17,433 nucleotides of DNA, taken from contig DIQY01000034.1 in assembly GCA_002424295.1 (NCBI GenBank), positions 902-18,334 on the forward strand, read 5' to 3'. The notes under the pieces were generated by a model. The model was not told where the DNA came from and did not search any database. It saw only the letters and a program-made list of their open reading frames with translations. The DNA is from Ruminococcaceae bacterium UBA5450 (GTDB lineage: Bacteria > Bacillota > Clostridia > Oscillospirales > Acutalibacteraceae). Shown here piece after piece: positions 9,201 to 17,243 of this stretch (its first letter is position 1; each line of letters starts with the position of its first letter). The position numbers and the translations under genes are program-made.

Positions 9201-11524
9201 CAGATCCAAAACACCGTTGGTACCGCTGCAAAGAATGCGGGCTAATTACGTCTCTCCTTCTGAAGAAAAAATGCCCCGTGTGCGCTTCGAAAAATGTTGT
9301 GCCGGTAGCACAGCACGATTTTGAACTGCTGTCTTTCTGGCGCGACCCAGTCGAGGCTGTATGGAAAGATCCGGACAAACCGATTCGACTGATAGACACT
9401 GAAGAGCACACCGCACAGCTTTCGTACAAAGATCAGCGCAATGCCATGTGGTCGAAAACAGAGCAATACGAAATGCGTTTTCAGGATCTAGTTGGGACTT
9501 CCGAGGAAGAAGACTCGTCGAGTGATAAAGGCAATCCTTTAAATCAGCCTCCGGTGGATATCCTCAGCAGTACGACGACTATGGAAGTCGGTATTGACAT
9601 AGGCTCGCTGGTAGCCATCGGCTTACGGAATATTCCGCCGACACGGGAAAATTATCAACAGCGCGCTGGTCGTGCTGGGCGCAGGGGAACTGGCCTTTCT
9701 ACTATCGTGACATATTGTCAAGACGGCCCTTACGATAACCGCTATTTTTCCGATCCAAAACCGATGCTCTGCGGAGATGCCCGTACCCCATGGATCGATA
9801 TTTCCAGTGAAAAGCTACTGCGCCGCCATCTTAGCATGCTGATGCTGCAAAAGTACTTGGAATCAATTAACACAAGTATGGATGAAATCTCTGCCATCAA
9901 TTTTTTAGATAATCACCTAAACCAATTTTTAGCCTTTGTAAAGCGCTGTCCACTGGAGTGTTCTAGCGTGATTCTACCGAAAAAAAAGCAGGTAGTATGG
10001 TCTAACTTTTTGCCGGACTTAGAAAAGAAACTACGCAAGCTGAAAGTAAAAAGAGAACAGCACACAGAATTGTATGCGACGGATCTTTATAATAGAAAAA
10101 ATGGATGCATGGAAAGAAAAGAAAAAAAACTTTTGGATGCTCTGTATGAGGAAGGTATTATCCCTACATATTCCTTCCCAAAAGATGTCGTTAGTGCGTA
10201 TGTTACGAAAGAGTATCGTCCGCAGCGTGCACTGAATATCGCGATTAGTGAATATGCACCCGGGCGAACAATAGTAGTAGACAAGCAAACCTATCAGATC
10301 GGCGGATTATATGCCCCAGGCGCAGAGTATAGGAATGAATTTACAAAGCATTATTTTGATGATAAAAATTACAATGTAGAACTTGTTAAATGCCCAAATT
10401 GTGACTGGTTTGGAACTAAACGAGACCTGAAACAAAATGTCTGTCCATTCTGTGGCAGTAATCTCTCCGACGAAGATCCGTGGCCCAATATGATTCGCCC
10501 ATGGGGATTCGCGCCGCTCAATGCGCAACCAGTTTCTTCTGGGCAGTTTATAGAACAATATTCATCTGCTATTCCACCCATGTATTCGGACTTACCGAAA
10601 GGCGATATGCAACCGGTGGCAAAGTGCAAGCATATCCGGAAAGCTATTCGTTCAGATCAGAATATTATTATGCTAAATCGAGGACCGCTTAATAAAGGCT
10701 ATACGTTTTGTCCGGATTGTGGTGCCATGATGCCGGGGGATGATCCCCAAAAAGCACTAAAGGGTGTAAAGCAACCTTATTACTCAAAATATTCTTGCAA
10801 ACACACAAATGCAGAAGTCGTCAATCTTGGCTTTCAGTTTAGAACAGATATGCTTGTCCTTGAGTTTACCCTTGACCCGACAAAAATCAGCACTGACCTG
10901 AAGGAGAATTTGTGGTTAAAACGCGCCAGTATTTCCCTTTCAGAAGCACTTCATCTAACGGCAGGAAAAATGCTCGACGTTGAGTTGCTCGAGTTAGAAG
11001 CAGGCTCACGAATTAGAAAAACAAAAGGAGGATGCTTTGTTGACATTTACCTGTATGACAGCCTTTCCAGTGGAGCCGGATACTCCGCACATGTTGCGGA
11101 TGATTTGCCAGGCTTGTTGCATGAAACAATTTGTTTCCTTGAGGGCTGTACCTGCGAGAGGGCTTGCTTTAATTGCCTGAAGCGGTATGGCAATCAGCGA
11201 ATTCATGATTCTCTGGATCGACATGCCGCTGTAGAACTCCTAAGGTGGGGCATAAATGGGGAAATAAAATCTGGTTATTCCACAAAACAGCAGATAACCC
11301 TGTTAAAGCCACTGACAGAAATCCTCAGTGAATATGAAATCCGTTTGGAAACCAATATGAGCGGAATTTTACTAAACCGGAGAGGAATCAAAAAAAGGCT
11401 TGTAATTTATCCCGCCATGTGGTCGGAACCGCAAAGTACTTCCGACAAGTTTTATGTTAGTGATTTTGCTGTAAAGGAAGCCAGGCCATATGCTGTAGAT
11501 AAAATTCGGAATCAGTTTGCTTAA
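6251..11524 (+). CDS. druE: DruE-like DEAH-box helicase with DUF1998 C-terminus
   Basis: 1757-aa protein, the size and layout of DruE, the signature helicase of Druantia anti-phage systems. A Q-type motif (YEHQ, about 92-95) precedes Walker A TGTGSGKT (112-119), DEAH (323-326, in VIDEAHMYRG) and motif III TTAS (about 359-362). The second helicase lobe is split by long insertions: LLFSDSRQRAA near 741, MEVGIDIGSL near 1110, and motif VI QQRAGRAGRRG near 1135-1146. CxxC pairs near 563, 688, 993, 1011, 1382, 1400 and 1487 suggest several zinc ribbons. The C-terminus carries a four-Cys cluster (CTCERACFNCLKRYGNQ, about 1634-1650) followed by HDSLDR, the end of a DUF1998 domain as in MrfA-type helicases. 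It should unwind or translocate on DNA using ATP. The start ATG overlaps the previous stop; GAGGAGG at 6237-6243 is the ribosome binding site. The alternative is a DISARM DrmA/DrmB relative, but there those domains are on separate proteins. Confidence 0.85.
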   Translation: MEHGAEGVYHIICKSLEDYLETQYFGKIPFLADAVSDKLREEGNIRQKPYLEASPVYKKWTKGFGSIGLPKWESDFFTQLSEKNLGVYKTPYEHQIKALRAAEAGKDVFVYTGTGSGKTECFFWPIIAKLVKEAHETPETWKMRGARVIIMYPMNALVSDQISRLRRILGDPEGNFVRIFRSASSQSSRRPRFGMYTGRTPYPGHPDPTQDHHLSRTLAKFMKPADEKDQKLYFELLEKGRIPAKKDLNSFLQRVQQGIYTPDPEDAELITRFEIQNNCPDILITNYSMLEYMLMRPIEKDIWADTKKWLESSPENRLLFVIDEAHMYRGASGGEVALLLRRMMYRLGVGRERLQFILTTASIPDSTQEQKNCAHQFAQQLTAAEEATFEYITGVPEQLSGKMKYSIPNKKFLSCSIERMEGSKAERLAELNRFWIGISNSAAPFHTLSTATSWMYDHLAEYEPFYKMLKLCRGKANALDTLASVIFPELSIEQSKQAVSALLEIAPLAKNTEGSVLFPVRMHLLFRGIEGVYACTGDHCKHPHSDGKISLGNILIHNNRLTCPDCGSMVYELLNDRRCGALFLKGYALREDIEDGAKTYLWHDQGSIIKNLETENEVIEVHLYLPQGNNSIHTGSGKYSAKPCYLDTRSGYLEFDDTDAEKPCFRKLYYCLHESKGRPNLLSFSKCPKCGRDFKYRIPTSFATKGNEPFFNLIKAQFSAEPSVPGKDSDPVRFPNEGRKELLFSDSRQRAATLARDLTEASEETAVRQLFMLAARDAEEEDDEVSLDRVYGYFVLEAMKRHIAFPDWQGFYDNTEKVKRRKVIADKNGLHFRPKLTFSDAPRQMRKWLLRLFCGGFNTLEDMGLCWLQPTDDTLYEIIEETGCSQDDVLELFHTFLLYAFDRYALGDTISDDIREEITLPHSGFGLPRGDYFSQKAREVMGWKKNSREAIRWTDAFQDTFLCRKSEDLNGNYYIKLDSVKPCTDPKHRWYRCKECGLITSLLLKKKCPVCASKNVVPVAQHDFELLSFWRDPVEAVWKDPDKPIRLIDTEEHTAQLSYKDQRNAMWSKTEQYEMRFQDLVGTSEEEDSSSDKGNPLNQPPVDILSSTTTMEVGIDIGSLVAIGLRNIPPTRENYQQRAGRAGRRGTGLSTIVTYCQDGPYDNRYFSDPKPMLCGDARTPWIDISSEKLLRRHLSMLMLQKYLESINTSMDEISAINFLDNHLNQFLAFVKRCPLECSSVILPKKKQVVWSNFLPDLEKKLRKLKVKREQHTELYATDLYNRKNGCMERKEKKLLDALYEEGIIPTYSFPKDVVSAYVTKEYRPQRALNIAISEYAPGRTIVVDKQTYQIGGLYAPGAEYRNEFTKHYFDDKNYNVELVKCPNCDWFGTKRDLKQNVCPFCGSNLSDEDPWPNMIRPWGFAPLNAQPVSSGQFIEQYSSAIPPMYSDLPKGDMQPVAKCKHIRKAIRSDQNIIMLNRGPLNKGYTFCPDCGAMMPGDDPQKALKGVKQPYYSKYSCKHTNAEVVNLGFQFRTDMLVLEFTLDPTKISTDLKENLWLKRASISLSEALHLTAGKMLDVELLELEAGSRIRKTKGGCFVDIYLYDSLSSGAGYSAHVADDLPGLLHETICFLEGCTCERACFNCLKRYGNQRIHDSLDRHAAVELLRWGINGEIKSGYSTKQQITLLKPLTEILSEYEIRLETNMSGILLNRRGIKKRLVIYPAMWSEPQSTSDKFYVSDFAVKEARPYAVDKIRNQFA

Positions 11525-11553
11525 TATTCAAATTTGCATTTCAAAAAACATAA

Positions 11554-12189
11554 AAAGGATTTGTAGTTGCGATCGTACAATATCGCGAAAGTAAAATAGC
11601 TCCATTCCCGGCGCAAGTTCAAGATGCCAAAGCGGCTATTCGCTTTCTCCGAAAAAATGCGGAACAATATAGAATTCAAACAGAAAATGTTTTCATATGG
11701 GGGAATTCTTTGGGTGGCCACATGGCTTTGCTTGCCGGATTAACGGGAAATACAGGAGAACTGGACACGCCCTTGTATTCCCAATATTCCAGTCGTGTTA
11801 ACGGAATCATTGATTTTTACGGTGTCGTCGATATCCGTATGGGAGACGGTCTTCCCAACACGGAGAACCACCAACAGCCAAATAGTCCGGAAGGGGAACT
11901 TCTAGGGAAAGCCTCGGTATTAGAGCATCCGGAACTTGCGATAAAAACGGTACCAATGGAGTATATTTGTGGTCCTATTCCTCCGGTACTAATTATTCAC
12001 GGCACAAAAGATCGGACGGTTGCTTTTCAGCACAGCGTCAGATTATACCAGGCGCTTACAGAAGCTCACAAAGAAGTCAAGTTATATCGTTTAAGGAACG
12101 CCGATCACGGAAGCCCATCCTTTTATCGTGATTCAACACTTGATATTGTGATCGATTTTATAAAGTGCCATCTATTGGATAATACCTGA
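11554..12189 (+). pseudogene. 5'-truncated alpha/beta-hydrolase (esterase / BD-FAE-like)
   Basis: The frame opens after a TAA at 11551-11553 and begins KGFVVAIVQYRES, the usual internal strand of carboxylesterase/BD-FAE proteins, which normally lies about 100 residues from the start. The nucleophile elbow GNSLGG (Ser codon 11707-11709), acid GTKDRTV (Asp codon 12010-12012) and ADHGSP (His codon 12106-12108) are all intact, and the frame is open to the TGA at 12187. What is missing is the N-terminal part with the oxyanion-hole segment and any start codon: no ATG, GTG or TTG with a ribosome binding site occurs before the nucleophile. About 211 residues remain of an expected 300 or so. The remnant begins only 29 bases after the helicase stop, so the truncation probably marks the edge of the defence-operon insertion or of a deletion. 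Confidence 0.8.
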
Positions 12190-12226
12190 AGAATTAGTAT
12201 CTAGCATGAATACACCAAGAAATCTG

Positions 12227-12251
12227 AAAAGGAGTTTACCAATCCTTTTTT
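12227..12251 (+). terminator. Weak intrinsic terminator after the esterase remnant
   Basis: AAAAGGA (12227-12233) pairs with TCCTTTT (12243-12249) around a 9-base loop and continues into two more T residues. The stem is short and mostly A-T, but the position, between the esterase stop and the mod promoter, is right for a terminator. Confidence 0.4.
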
Positions 12252-12252
12252 C

Positions 12253-12281
12253 TTTACCCTGCCAACAAAATGAGCTATAAT
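12253..12281 (+). promoter_or_regulatory. Predicted promoter of the mod-res operon
   Basis: TTTACC (12253-12258, four of six consensus bases) and a perfect TATAAT (12276-12281) are separated by 17 bases. It implies a leader of about 130 bases before mod, so the R-M pair is probably transcribed independently of the Druantia-like operon. Confidence 0.55.
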
Positions 12282-12417
12282 TTATATGATTTAGAAATTA
12301 GGTTTTTCGGCCATGCTGAATGAGTTTCCGGGCTTTTCTGATTTCAATCGGTAAGCTCTTCTTGTGAACATGGAAAAAGCATGATCAACCCTGGAAAAGC
12401 CAGTTTGGAGGAAGGCT

Positions 12418-14091
12418 ATGCCTACACTGGAATGGATCGGAAAAAATAAGGTAGTAAACTATCACCAGAAGGTCCCGTTCCGCGTTCTGGAGCGGCAGTA
12501 CAGCTATGATGAAAAGGGGCAGTACACGGAAGACAACGGCAGCGAAAACATGATTATTCACGGGGATAATCTGGAAGCGCTAAAGGCTCTTCTCCCCCGT
12601 TACGAAGGCCGCATAAACTGTATTTACATAGATCCGCCGTATAATACCGGCAATGAAAACTGGGTTTACAATGACAATGTCAATGACCCTAAAATCCGGA
12701 AGTGGCTGGGACAGGCTGTTGGAAAAGAAGGTGAGGATTTAAGCCGCCATGACAAATGGCTGTGTATGATATACCCTAGGCTGAAGTTGCTACAAAAATT
12801 GCTGGCGGATGACGGGGCAATTTTCATCAGCATTGACGATAATGAGCAGGCTAATCTGAAACTTATTTGCGATGAAATCTTTGGAGCAAATAATTTTGTA
12901 GCACAGATGCCACGTATTACAAAAAAGAGCGGAAAATCGACGGAGGTCTTTGCAAAAAACCATGACTATATATTTGTATATGCTAAATCGAAACAATGCT
13001 CCTTGACTCCGCTTGAACATAACGATGCTGCATTTAAGTACCAAGACGAATATTGGAAGTCAAGAGGATATTATAAACTAAATCAGACATTAGATTATGA
13101 CAGTTTACAGTATAGTTCCAATCTTGATTACCCGATAATTATTGATGGACGAACTTATTACCCCGGTTCATCATATGAGAAATATATAGAGCGCAGAAAG
13201 GGAAAATTTAAGCGCGCTGATTGGGCATGGCGGTGGTCAAAAAATAAATTTAAATTTGGCTTTGAGCATGGATTTATTGTAATTAAACATAGCAAAAATG
13301 GTACTCGTATTTACACAAAGACATATCAAAATGCAACCATAGGTAATGTAAATGGAGAATATGTGGTACAAATTAAAAAACGGACAGCTGCTATTTCCAG
13401 TCTAAAATTAGTAGAAAATGAATTTTCTAATGATAGCGCTACAAAAGTTTTAACAACCATTTTTGGAGAAAAAATATTTGACTATTCGAAGCCTCCTTCC
13501 ATTATCGAGTTCATTTGCAAGATTGCAACCGACAAATCATCTATTGTCCTTGATTCTTTCGCAGGATCCGGCACGACCGCTCACGCAGTGTTAAAAATGA
13601 ATCAAGAAGATGGTGGTCAGCGGAAATTCATCCTCGTAGAAATGATGGACTATGCCGAGTCAATTACGGCAGAACGTGTTCGCCGCGTGATCCACGGTTA
13701 CGGCAGCGAAAAAAAGGCTGTTAAGGGAACCGGAGGCAACTTCAGCTATTACGAACTGGGCGAACCGATTTTGCTGGATACGGAACATATCAACGAACAT
13801 ATCGGCACGGAAAAGATTCGGGAATACATTTGGTTTACGGAAACAAATACTCCGTATATTCCGCCGGAAAACAGCAATCCGTATTTTCTTGGAAACTATA
13901 ACCGGACAGATTATTATTTCTTCTATAAGCCGAAGAAAATCACAACGCTGGATTACAAGTTTCTTTCATCCATTAAGCACATAACAGAGGGATACGTTAT
14001 TTATGCAGACCGGTGTGCACTTGGCGAAAAAGAACTGCTAAAAGATGGCATTGTATTTAAAAAAATACCGCGTGACATTGCACGTCTGTGA
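12418..14091 (+). CDS. mod: Type III R-M system methyltransferase (Mod), N6-adenine
   Basis: 557-aa protein, somewhat shorter than the usual 600-650 for Mod. Motif IV DPPYNTG (about 72-78) comes before motif I DSFAGSGTT (about 380-388), the order of the beta class to which type III Mod proteins belong. DPPY is the catalytic motif for transfer of a methyl group from S-adenosylmethionine to adenine N6. FDYSKPPSIIEF (about 354-365) is the conserved segment just before motif I. Between YIFVYAKS (about 184-191) and residue 345 lies the target-recognition region, which is visibly more AT-rich than its flanks. Mod reads the target site and modifies it, and gives Res its specificity in the complex. 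ATG 12418 has GGAGG at 12407-12411. Its stop is 12 bases before res, so the two form an operon. Confidence 0.92.
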   Translation: MPTLEWIGKNKVVNYHQKVPFRVLERQYSYDEKGQYTEDNGSENMIIHGDNLEALKALLPRYEGRINCIYIDPPYNTGNENWVYNDNVNDPKIRKWLGQAVGKEGEDLSRHDKWLCMIYPRLKLLQKLLADDGAIFISIDDNEQANLKLICDEIFGANNFVAQMPRITKKSGKSTEVFAKNHDYIFVYAKSKQCSLTPLEHNDAAFKYQDEYWKSRGYYKLNQTLDYDSLQYSSNLDYPIIIDGRTYYPGSSYEKYIERRKGKFKRADWAWRWSKNKFKFGFEHGFIVIKHSKNGTRIYTKTYQNATIGNVNGEYVVQIKKRTAAISSLKLVENEFSNDSATKVLTTIFGEKIFDYSKPPSIIEFICKIATDKSSIVLDSFAGSGTTAHAVLKMNQEDGGQRKFILVEMMDYAESITAERVRRVIHGYGSEKKAVKGTGGNFSYYELGEPILLDTEHINEHIGTEKIREYIWFTETNTPYIPPENSNPYFLGNYNRTDYYFFYKPKKITTLDYKFLSSIKHITEGYVIYADRCALGEKELLKDGIVFKKIPRDIARL

Positions 14092-14103
14092 GGAGACAAG
14101 AGC

Positions 14104-16743
14104 ATGGAACTGAAAAAATATCAGAAAAAAGTCATAGCGGATTTAACTCAATATATGGAACTGCTCGACGAGTCACAGAGCATCAGCGGCGCATATCAAA
14201 AATTCTGGGAAGAAAAGGGAATTACGTTTGGCGTAAACGACGACGATGTCCTCCCCTATCAGGATATCATCCCCGGCGTGCCGGACTTATGCTTTAAAGT
14301 TCCAACCGGTGGAGGAAAAACATTTCTTGCCTGCAATTCCATAAAGCCGATTTTTGACGGCCTTCCACCAACAAAAATAAAAGCGGTTGTTTGGCTCGTT
14401 CCGTCGGACGCAATTTTAGAGCAGACAATAAAAGCACTGAAAGACCCCTATCACCCTTATCGGCAAAAACTGGATGTGGATTTTGGCGGACGAGTGGAAA
14501 TCTATTCAAAAGATGAACTGCAGAATGGCCAAAATTTTAACCCTACGGTTGTGTGCGAACAGCTTTCTGTTTTCGTTTTAAGCTATGATTCATTCCGTGG
14601 GAAAAAAGAAACGCTGAAATCAAGACAGGAAAACAGCAATCTGGAACCGTTCCATAAGGCGCTGGGAGAGCCAGATCACCCCGTGCCGGACGTTGATGAA
14701 ACCGCCCTTTTGCAGATCATTAACCAACTGTCACCGCTTGTTATTGTAGATGAAAGCCACCATGCGCGCAGTACGCTGAGCCTGGAAATGCTGAGGAATT
14801 TTAATCCATGCTTTGTGCTGGATTTAACCGCGACACCGCTGAAACAAAGCAATATCATTTCTTTTGTGGATGCCATACAGTTGAAAAAGGAAAACATGGT
14901 GAAACTTCCGGTTATTGTCTACAATCGCAACAGCCAAAAAGACGTACTAAGCGACGCAGTCGATATGCGTAGAAATCTGGAAAAGCTGGCCGCAGAAGAG
15001 CAGAATCATGGTGGTGAATATATTCGCCCGATTGTTTTGCTTCAGGCGCAACCGAAAATCTCATGTAAAAGTACCGGTTACGAAAAGCTGAAAGAAAAGC
15101 TGGTGGATGCAGGCATTCCGAAAGAGCATATCGCCATAAAAACAGCAGAAATCGACGAACTGAAAAACGCCGGTGATCTAATGTCTCCGGACTGTCAAAT
15201 TCGCTATATCATTACCGTAAATGCCCTAAAGGAAGGCTGGGACTGCCCGTTCGCATATATTCTCGCAACGCTTGCCAACAAAACCAGTCCGGTGGATGTG
15301 GAACAGATTCTCGGACGAGTCCTTCGCCAGCCATATACACACAGATTCAACAGTATTGCACTGAATTCGTCTTATGTACTGACATCTTCAAACGACTTTC
15401 ATGCAACACTTGACAATGTTGTGAAAAGCCTGCAGGGAGTTGGTTTTACAGAACGTGACTGCCGAGCTGTCGAAGAACCGCAGCCATCCCAAGCAAATCA
15501 GTTGCCGGAAACGCAGCGTGAGCAGGAGAAGATTAAAGAAGCACCGTCGGTCCCGAATAATGACGGCAAAGAGGGATTTCTAAATTTTGACCCGGCAGCG
15601 GTTAAAAAACAAATTGAAACAAATGCTTCCAAACCAACTCATACGAAGGATCTGCTGGATTCAGCAGCACGTATTCAAGAGCAGTATGAACGATTGATAC
15701 ATGAACAGGATAATCAAGATTATTCGGATGTCCCAATGGAGATGAAAAAGAAGTTGAAACCGGCTAAAATTCGGAAAGAAGTTGAAAGGGAAGCGCTTGC
15801 ACTGGAAATTCCGCAGTTTTTCTTATTTGTACCTGAAAGTACCTTCTTCGCGCAGGGCAACACAAAAGTTCTGCTGACAAAAGAGGCACTGTCAAACGGC
15901 TTTACTCTCCTGGGAAAACCTTATGATATTGACTTTGGCGCTGTAGACAGCGAGATAAGAAAAATTGATATTGAGCAGGGTGAAAAAAACAAGCCGCATA
16001 TTTTCAAAATGAGCGAATCCGATCAAAAATATATGCGTAAGTACTTCAGTAGCCTTCCTCCGGAAAATCGCAAACGGACATGCGGCGACATCATATTTCA
16101 TAGGTTAAACAAATTTAATAATATTGATTCAAAAGAACTAAGACAATATATATCTGAAATTATCGAAATGATGGATAAAGACACTTTGTATGCGATGGAG
16201 AAAACGCCTCTCGGTTTTGCCCAGAAAATCAAAAAGTTTATCATTCAGCTTCTCAGCAAGTACGAAGAGCAACGTTTTTCGGACCTGCTGGAAACGGGCG
16301 AAATTGTTTGTGAACCCTCTTATCATTTTCATAAATCCATAGCGCCTTTAAAACGTGCAAGTCTTTATGGAAAAAGCCTATACGAGGAGGAAGAAACCGT
16401 CGACGGTTTCGAAAACAAGATGGCGGAAACTCTTTCGGGAATGGATAATTTAAAATGGTGGCACCGCAATATTTCGAAACACGGTTTCTACATAAACGGT
16501 TTTATCAATCATTACCCAGACTTCATAACTTTGACGCAGTCCGGTAAATTGCTAATGATTGAGACGAAGGGTGATCATCTTGAAAACCCAGAATCCGAAA
16601 GCCGTTTGAAAGTCGGCCGCGCTTGGCAGAATTCCGCCGGTCCAAAATACCGTTATTATATGGTCTTTGAAAGCAAAGATCCCCGTTGGGAAGGCGCCGT
16701 TTCTTACGACAAATTTGTAACGAATATTCTGCCTAAATTATAA
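14104..16743 (+). CDS. res: Type III R-M system restriction subunit (Res)
   Basis: 879-aa protein, near the usual 900-1000 for Res. Order of motifs: Walker A PTGGGKT (67-73), DESHH (216-220), TATP (motif III), LKEGWDCPF (motif V) and QILGRVLRQP (motif VI, 401-410), all superfamily 2 helicase motifs of type III enzymes. The C-terminal nuclease has P805-D806 and E820-T-K822 (IETKGD), the PD-(D/E)xK signature of the Res endonuclease. It uses ATP to communicate between unmethylated sites and then cuts DNA, in complex with Mod. All key residues are present, so activity is expected. ATG 14104 is preceded by AGGAG at 14091-14095, which overlaps the last base of the mod stop. The stop at 16743 converges with the minus-strand 127-aa gene. 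Confidence 0.93.
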   Translation: MELKKYQKKVIADLTQYMELLDESQSISGAYQKFWEEKGITFGVNDDDVLPYQDIIPGVPDLCFKVPTGGGKTFLACNSIKPIFDGLPPTKIKAVVWLVPSDAILEQTIKALKDPYHPYRQKLDVDFGGRVEIYSKDELQNGQNFNPTVVCEQLSVFVLSYDSFRGKKETLKSRQENSNLEPFHKALGEPDHPVPDVDETALLQIINQLSPLVIVDESHHARSTLSLEMLRNFNPCFVLDLTATPLKQSNIISFVDAIQLKKENMVKLPVIVYNRNSQKDVLSDAVDMRRNLEKLAAEEQNHGGEYIRPIVLLQAQPKISCKSTGYEKLKEKLVDAGIPKEHIAIKTAEIDELKNAGDLMSPDCQIRYIITVNALKEGWDCPFAYILATLANKTSPVDVEQILGRVLRQPYTHRFNSIALNSSYVLTSSNDFHATLDNVVKSLQGVGFTERDCRAVEEPQPSQANQLPETQREQEKIKEAPSVPNNDGKEGFLNFDPAAVKKQIETNASKPTHTKDLLDSAARIQEQYERLIHEQDNQDYSDVPMEMKKKLKPAKIRKEVEREALALEIPQFFLFVPESTFFAQGNTKVLLTKEALSNGFTLLGKPYDIDFGAVDSEIRKIDIEQGEKNKPHIFKMSESDQKYMRKYFSSLPPENRKRTCGDIIFHRLNKFNNIDSKELRQYISEIIEMMDKDTLYAMEKTPLGFAQKIKKFIIQLLSKYEEQRFSDLLETGEIVCEPSYHFHKSIAPLKRASLYGKSLYEEEETVDGFENKMAETLSGMDNLKWWHRNISKHGFYINGFINHYPDFITLTQSGKLLMIETKGDHLENPESESRLKVGRAWQNSAGPKYRYYMVFESKDPRWEGAVSYDKFVTNILPKL

Positions 16744-16761
16744 ATCTTAGACGGCTTGAAA

Positions 16762-16809
16762 AATGCTCCCCTCTCAATTTTATGCCCAAAGAAGCGAGAA
16801 GAAAGCATT
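16762..16809 (-). terminator. Weak terminator-like dyad between convergent genes
   Basis: AATGCT (16762-16767) pairs with AGCATT (16804-16809), with an inner TCTC/GAGA pairing. Read on the minus strand the 3' arm runs into a T5 stretch (AGCATTTTTC), so it could end transcription of the 127-aa gene. On the plus strand the tail is poorer. The internal loops are large, so the call is weak. Confidence 0.3.
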
Positions 16810-16816
16810 CTTTATA

Positions 16817-17200
16817 CTACATAATTTCGAGTGTATAAGCAGAAGGGTTCCAATTCATATTACTTGAATGCTGGACTTTAAAATAATCTGGGTTTCCATG
16901 TATTAATGCCGTTAATCCATCAATTCTTCCTTTAACTGTTTTGTGCGATTTCGCATTATACTCTTTACCTCGCCACCTGACCTTTATTTCGGTATCTTTT
17001 GGCAACGAATTTGCAATTTGATGCTTTGAACCAAAAGTAATTATTCCATATCGGATATCACATACTTTCCATTTGTAAGAAAAACTTATTCCTGCAGACG
17101 GTGCTAGTGAAACCATATAGGGGGTACTTACTGTTACTCCTTTTACAGTCCCAGTTGCGTCCACATTCACATTGATCGAGATATTGATTTGATATTCCAT
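16817..17200 (-). CDS. Small cytoplasmic protein of unknown family
   Basis: 127-aa protein starting MEYQINISINVNV. The first half is rich in alternating hydrophobic residues and looks beta-stranded, while the middle has a basic stretch (VRWRGKEYNAKSHKTVKGR) that could bind nucleic acid. There is no signal peptide, membrane segment or Cys pair. I do not recognise the family. The gene is real rather than a shadow because GGAGG lies 7 bases before the ATG at 17200 and a near-consensus promoter lies further upstream. It converges on res with a 73-base gap. The neighbourhood makes a defence-related or regulatory role possible, but nothing in the sequence proves it. Confidence 0.7.
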   Translation of the reverse strand: MEYQINISINVNVDATGTVKGVTVSTPYMVSLAPSAGISFSYKWKVCDIRYGIITFGSKHQIANSLPKDTEIKVRWRGKEYNAKSHKTVKGRIDGLTALIHGNPDYFKVQHSSNMNWNPSAYTLEIM

Positions 17201-17243
17201 GTTAATTCCTCCAAAATAACGGATTTATGACTTTGTTGATATC

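Noticed and set aside
6251..11524. DISARM (drmA/drmB) as the identity of the first operon
   Set aside because: In DISARM the helicase and DUF1998 domains are on separate proteins, accompanied by a phospholipase-D-like DrmC and a methyltransferase; none of these is in this operon, and here both domains are in one 1757-aa protein.
11710..12189. A functional 159-aa hydrolase starting at TTG 11710
   Set aside because: That start falls immediately after the nucleophile Ser codon, so the product would lack the active-site serine; the coding similarity extends upstream to 11554, showing a truncated gene instead.
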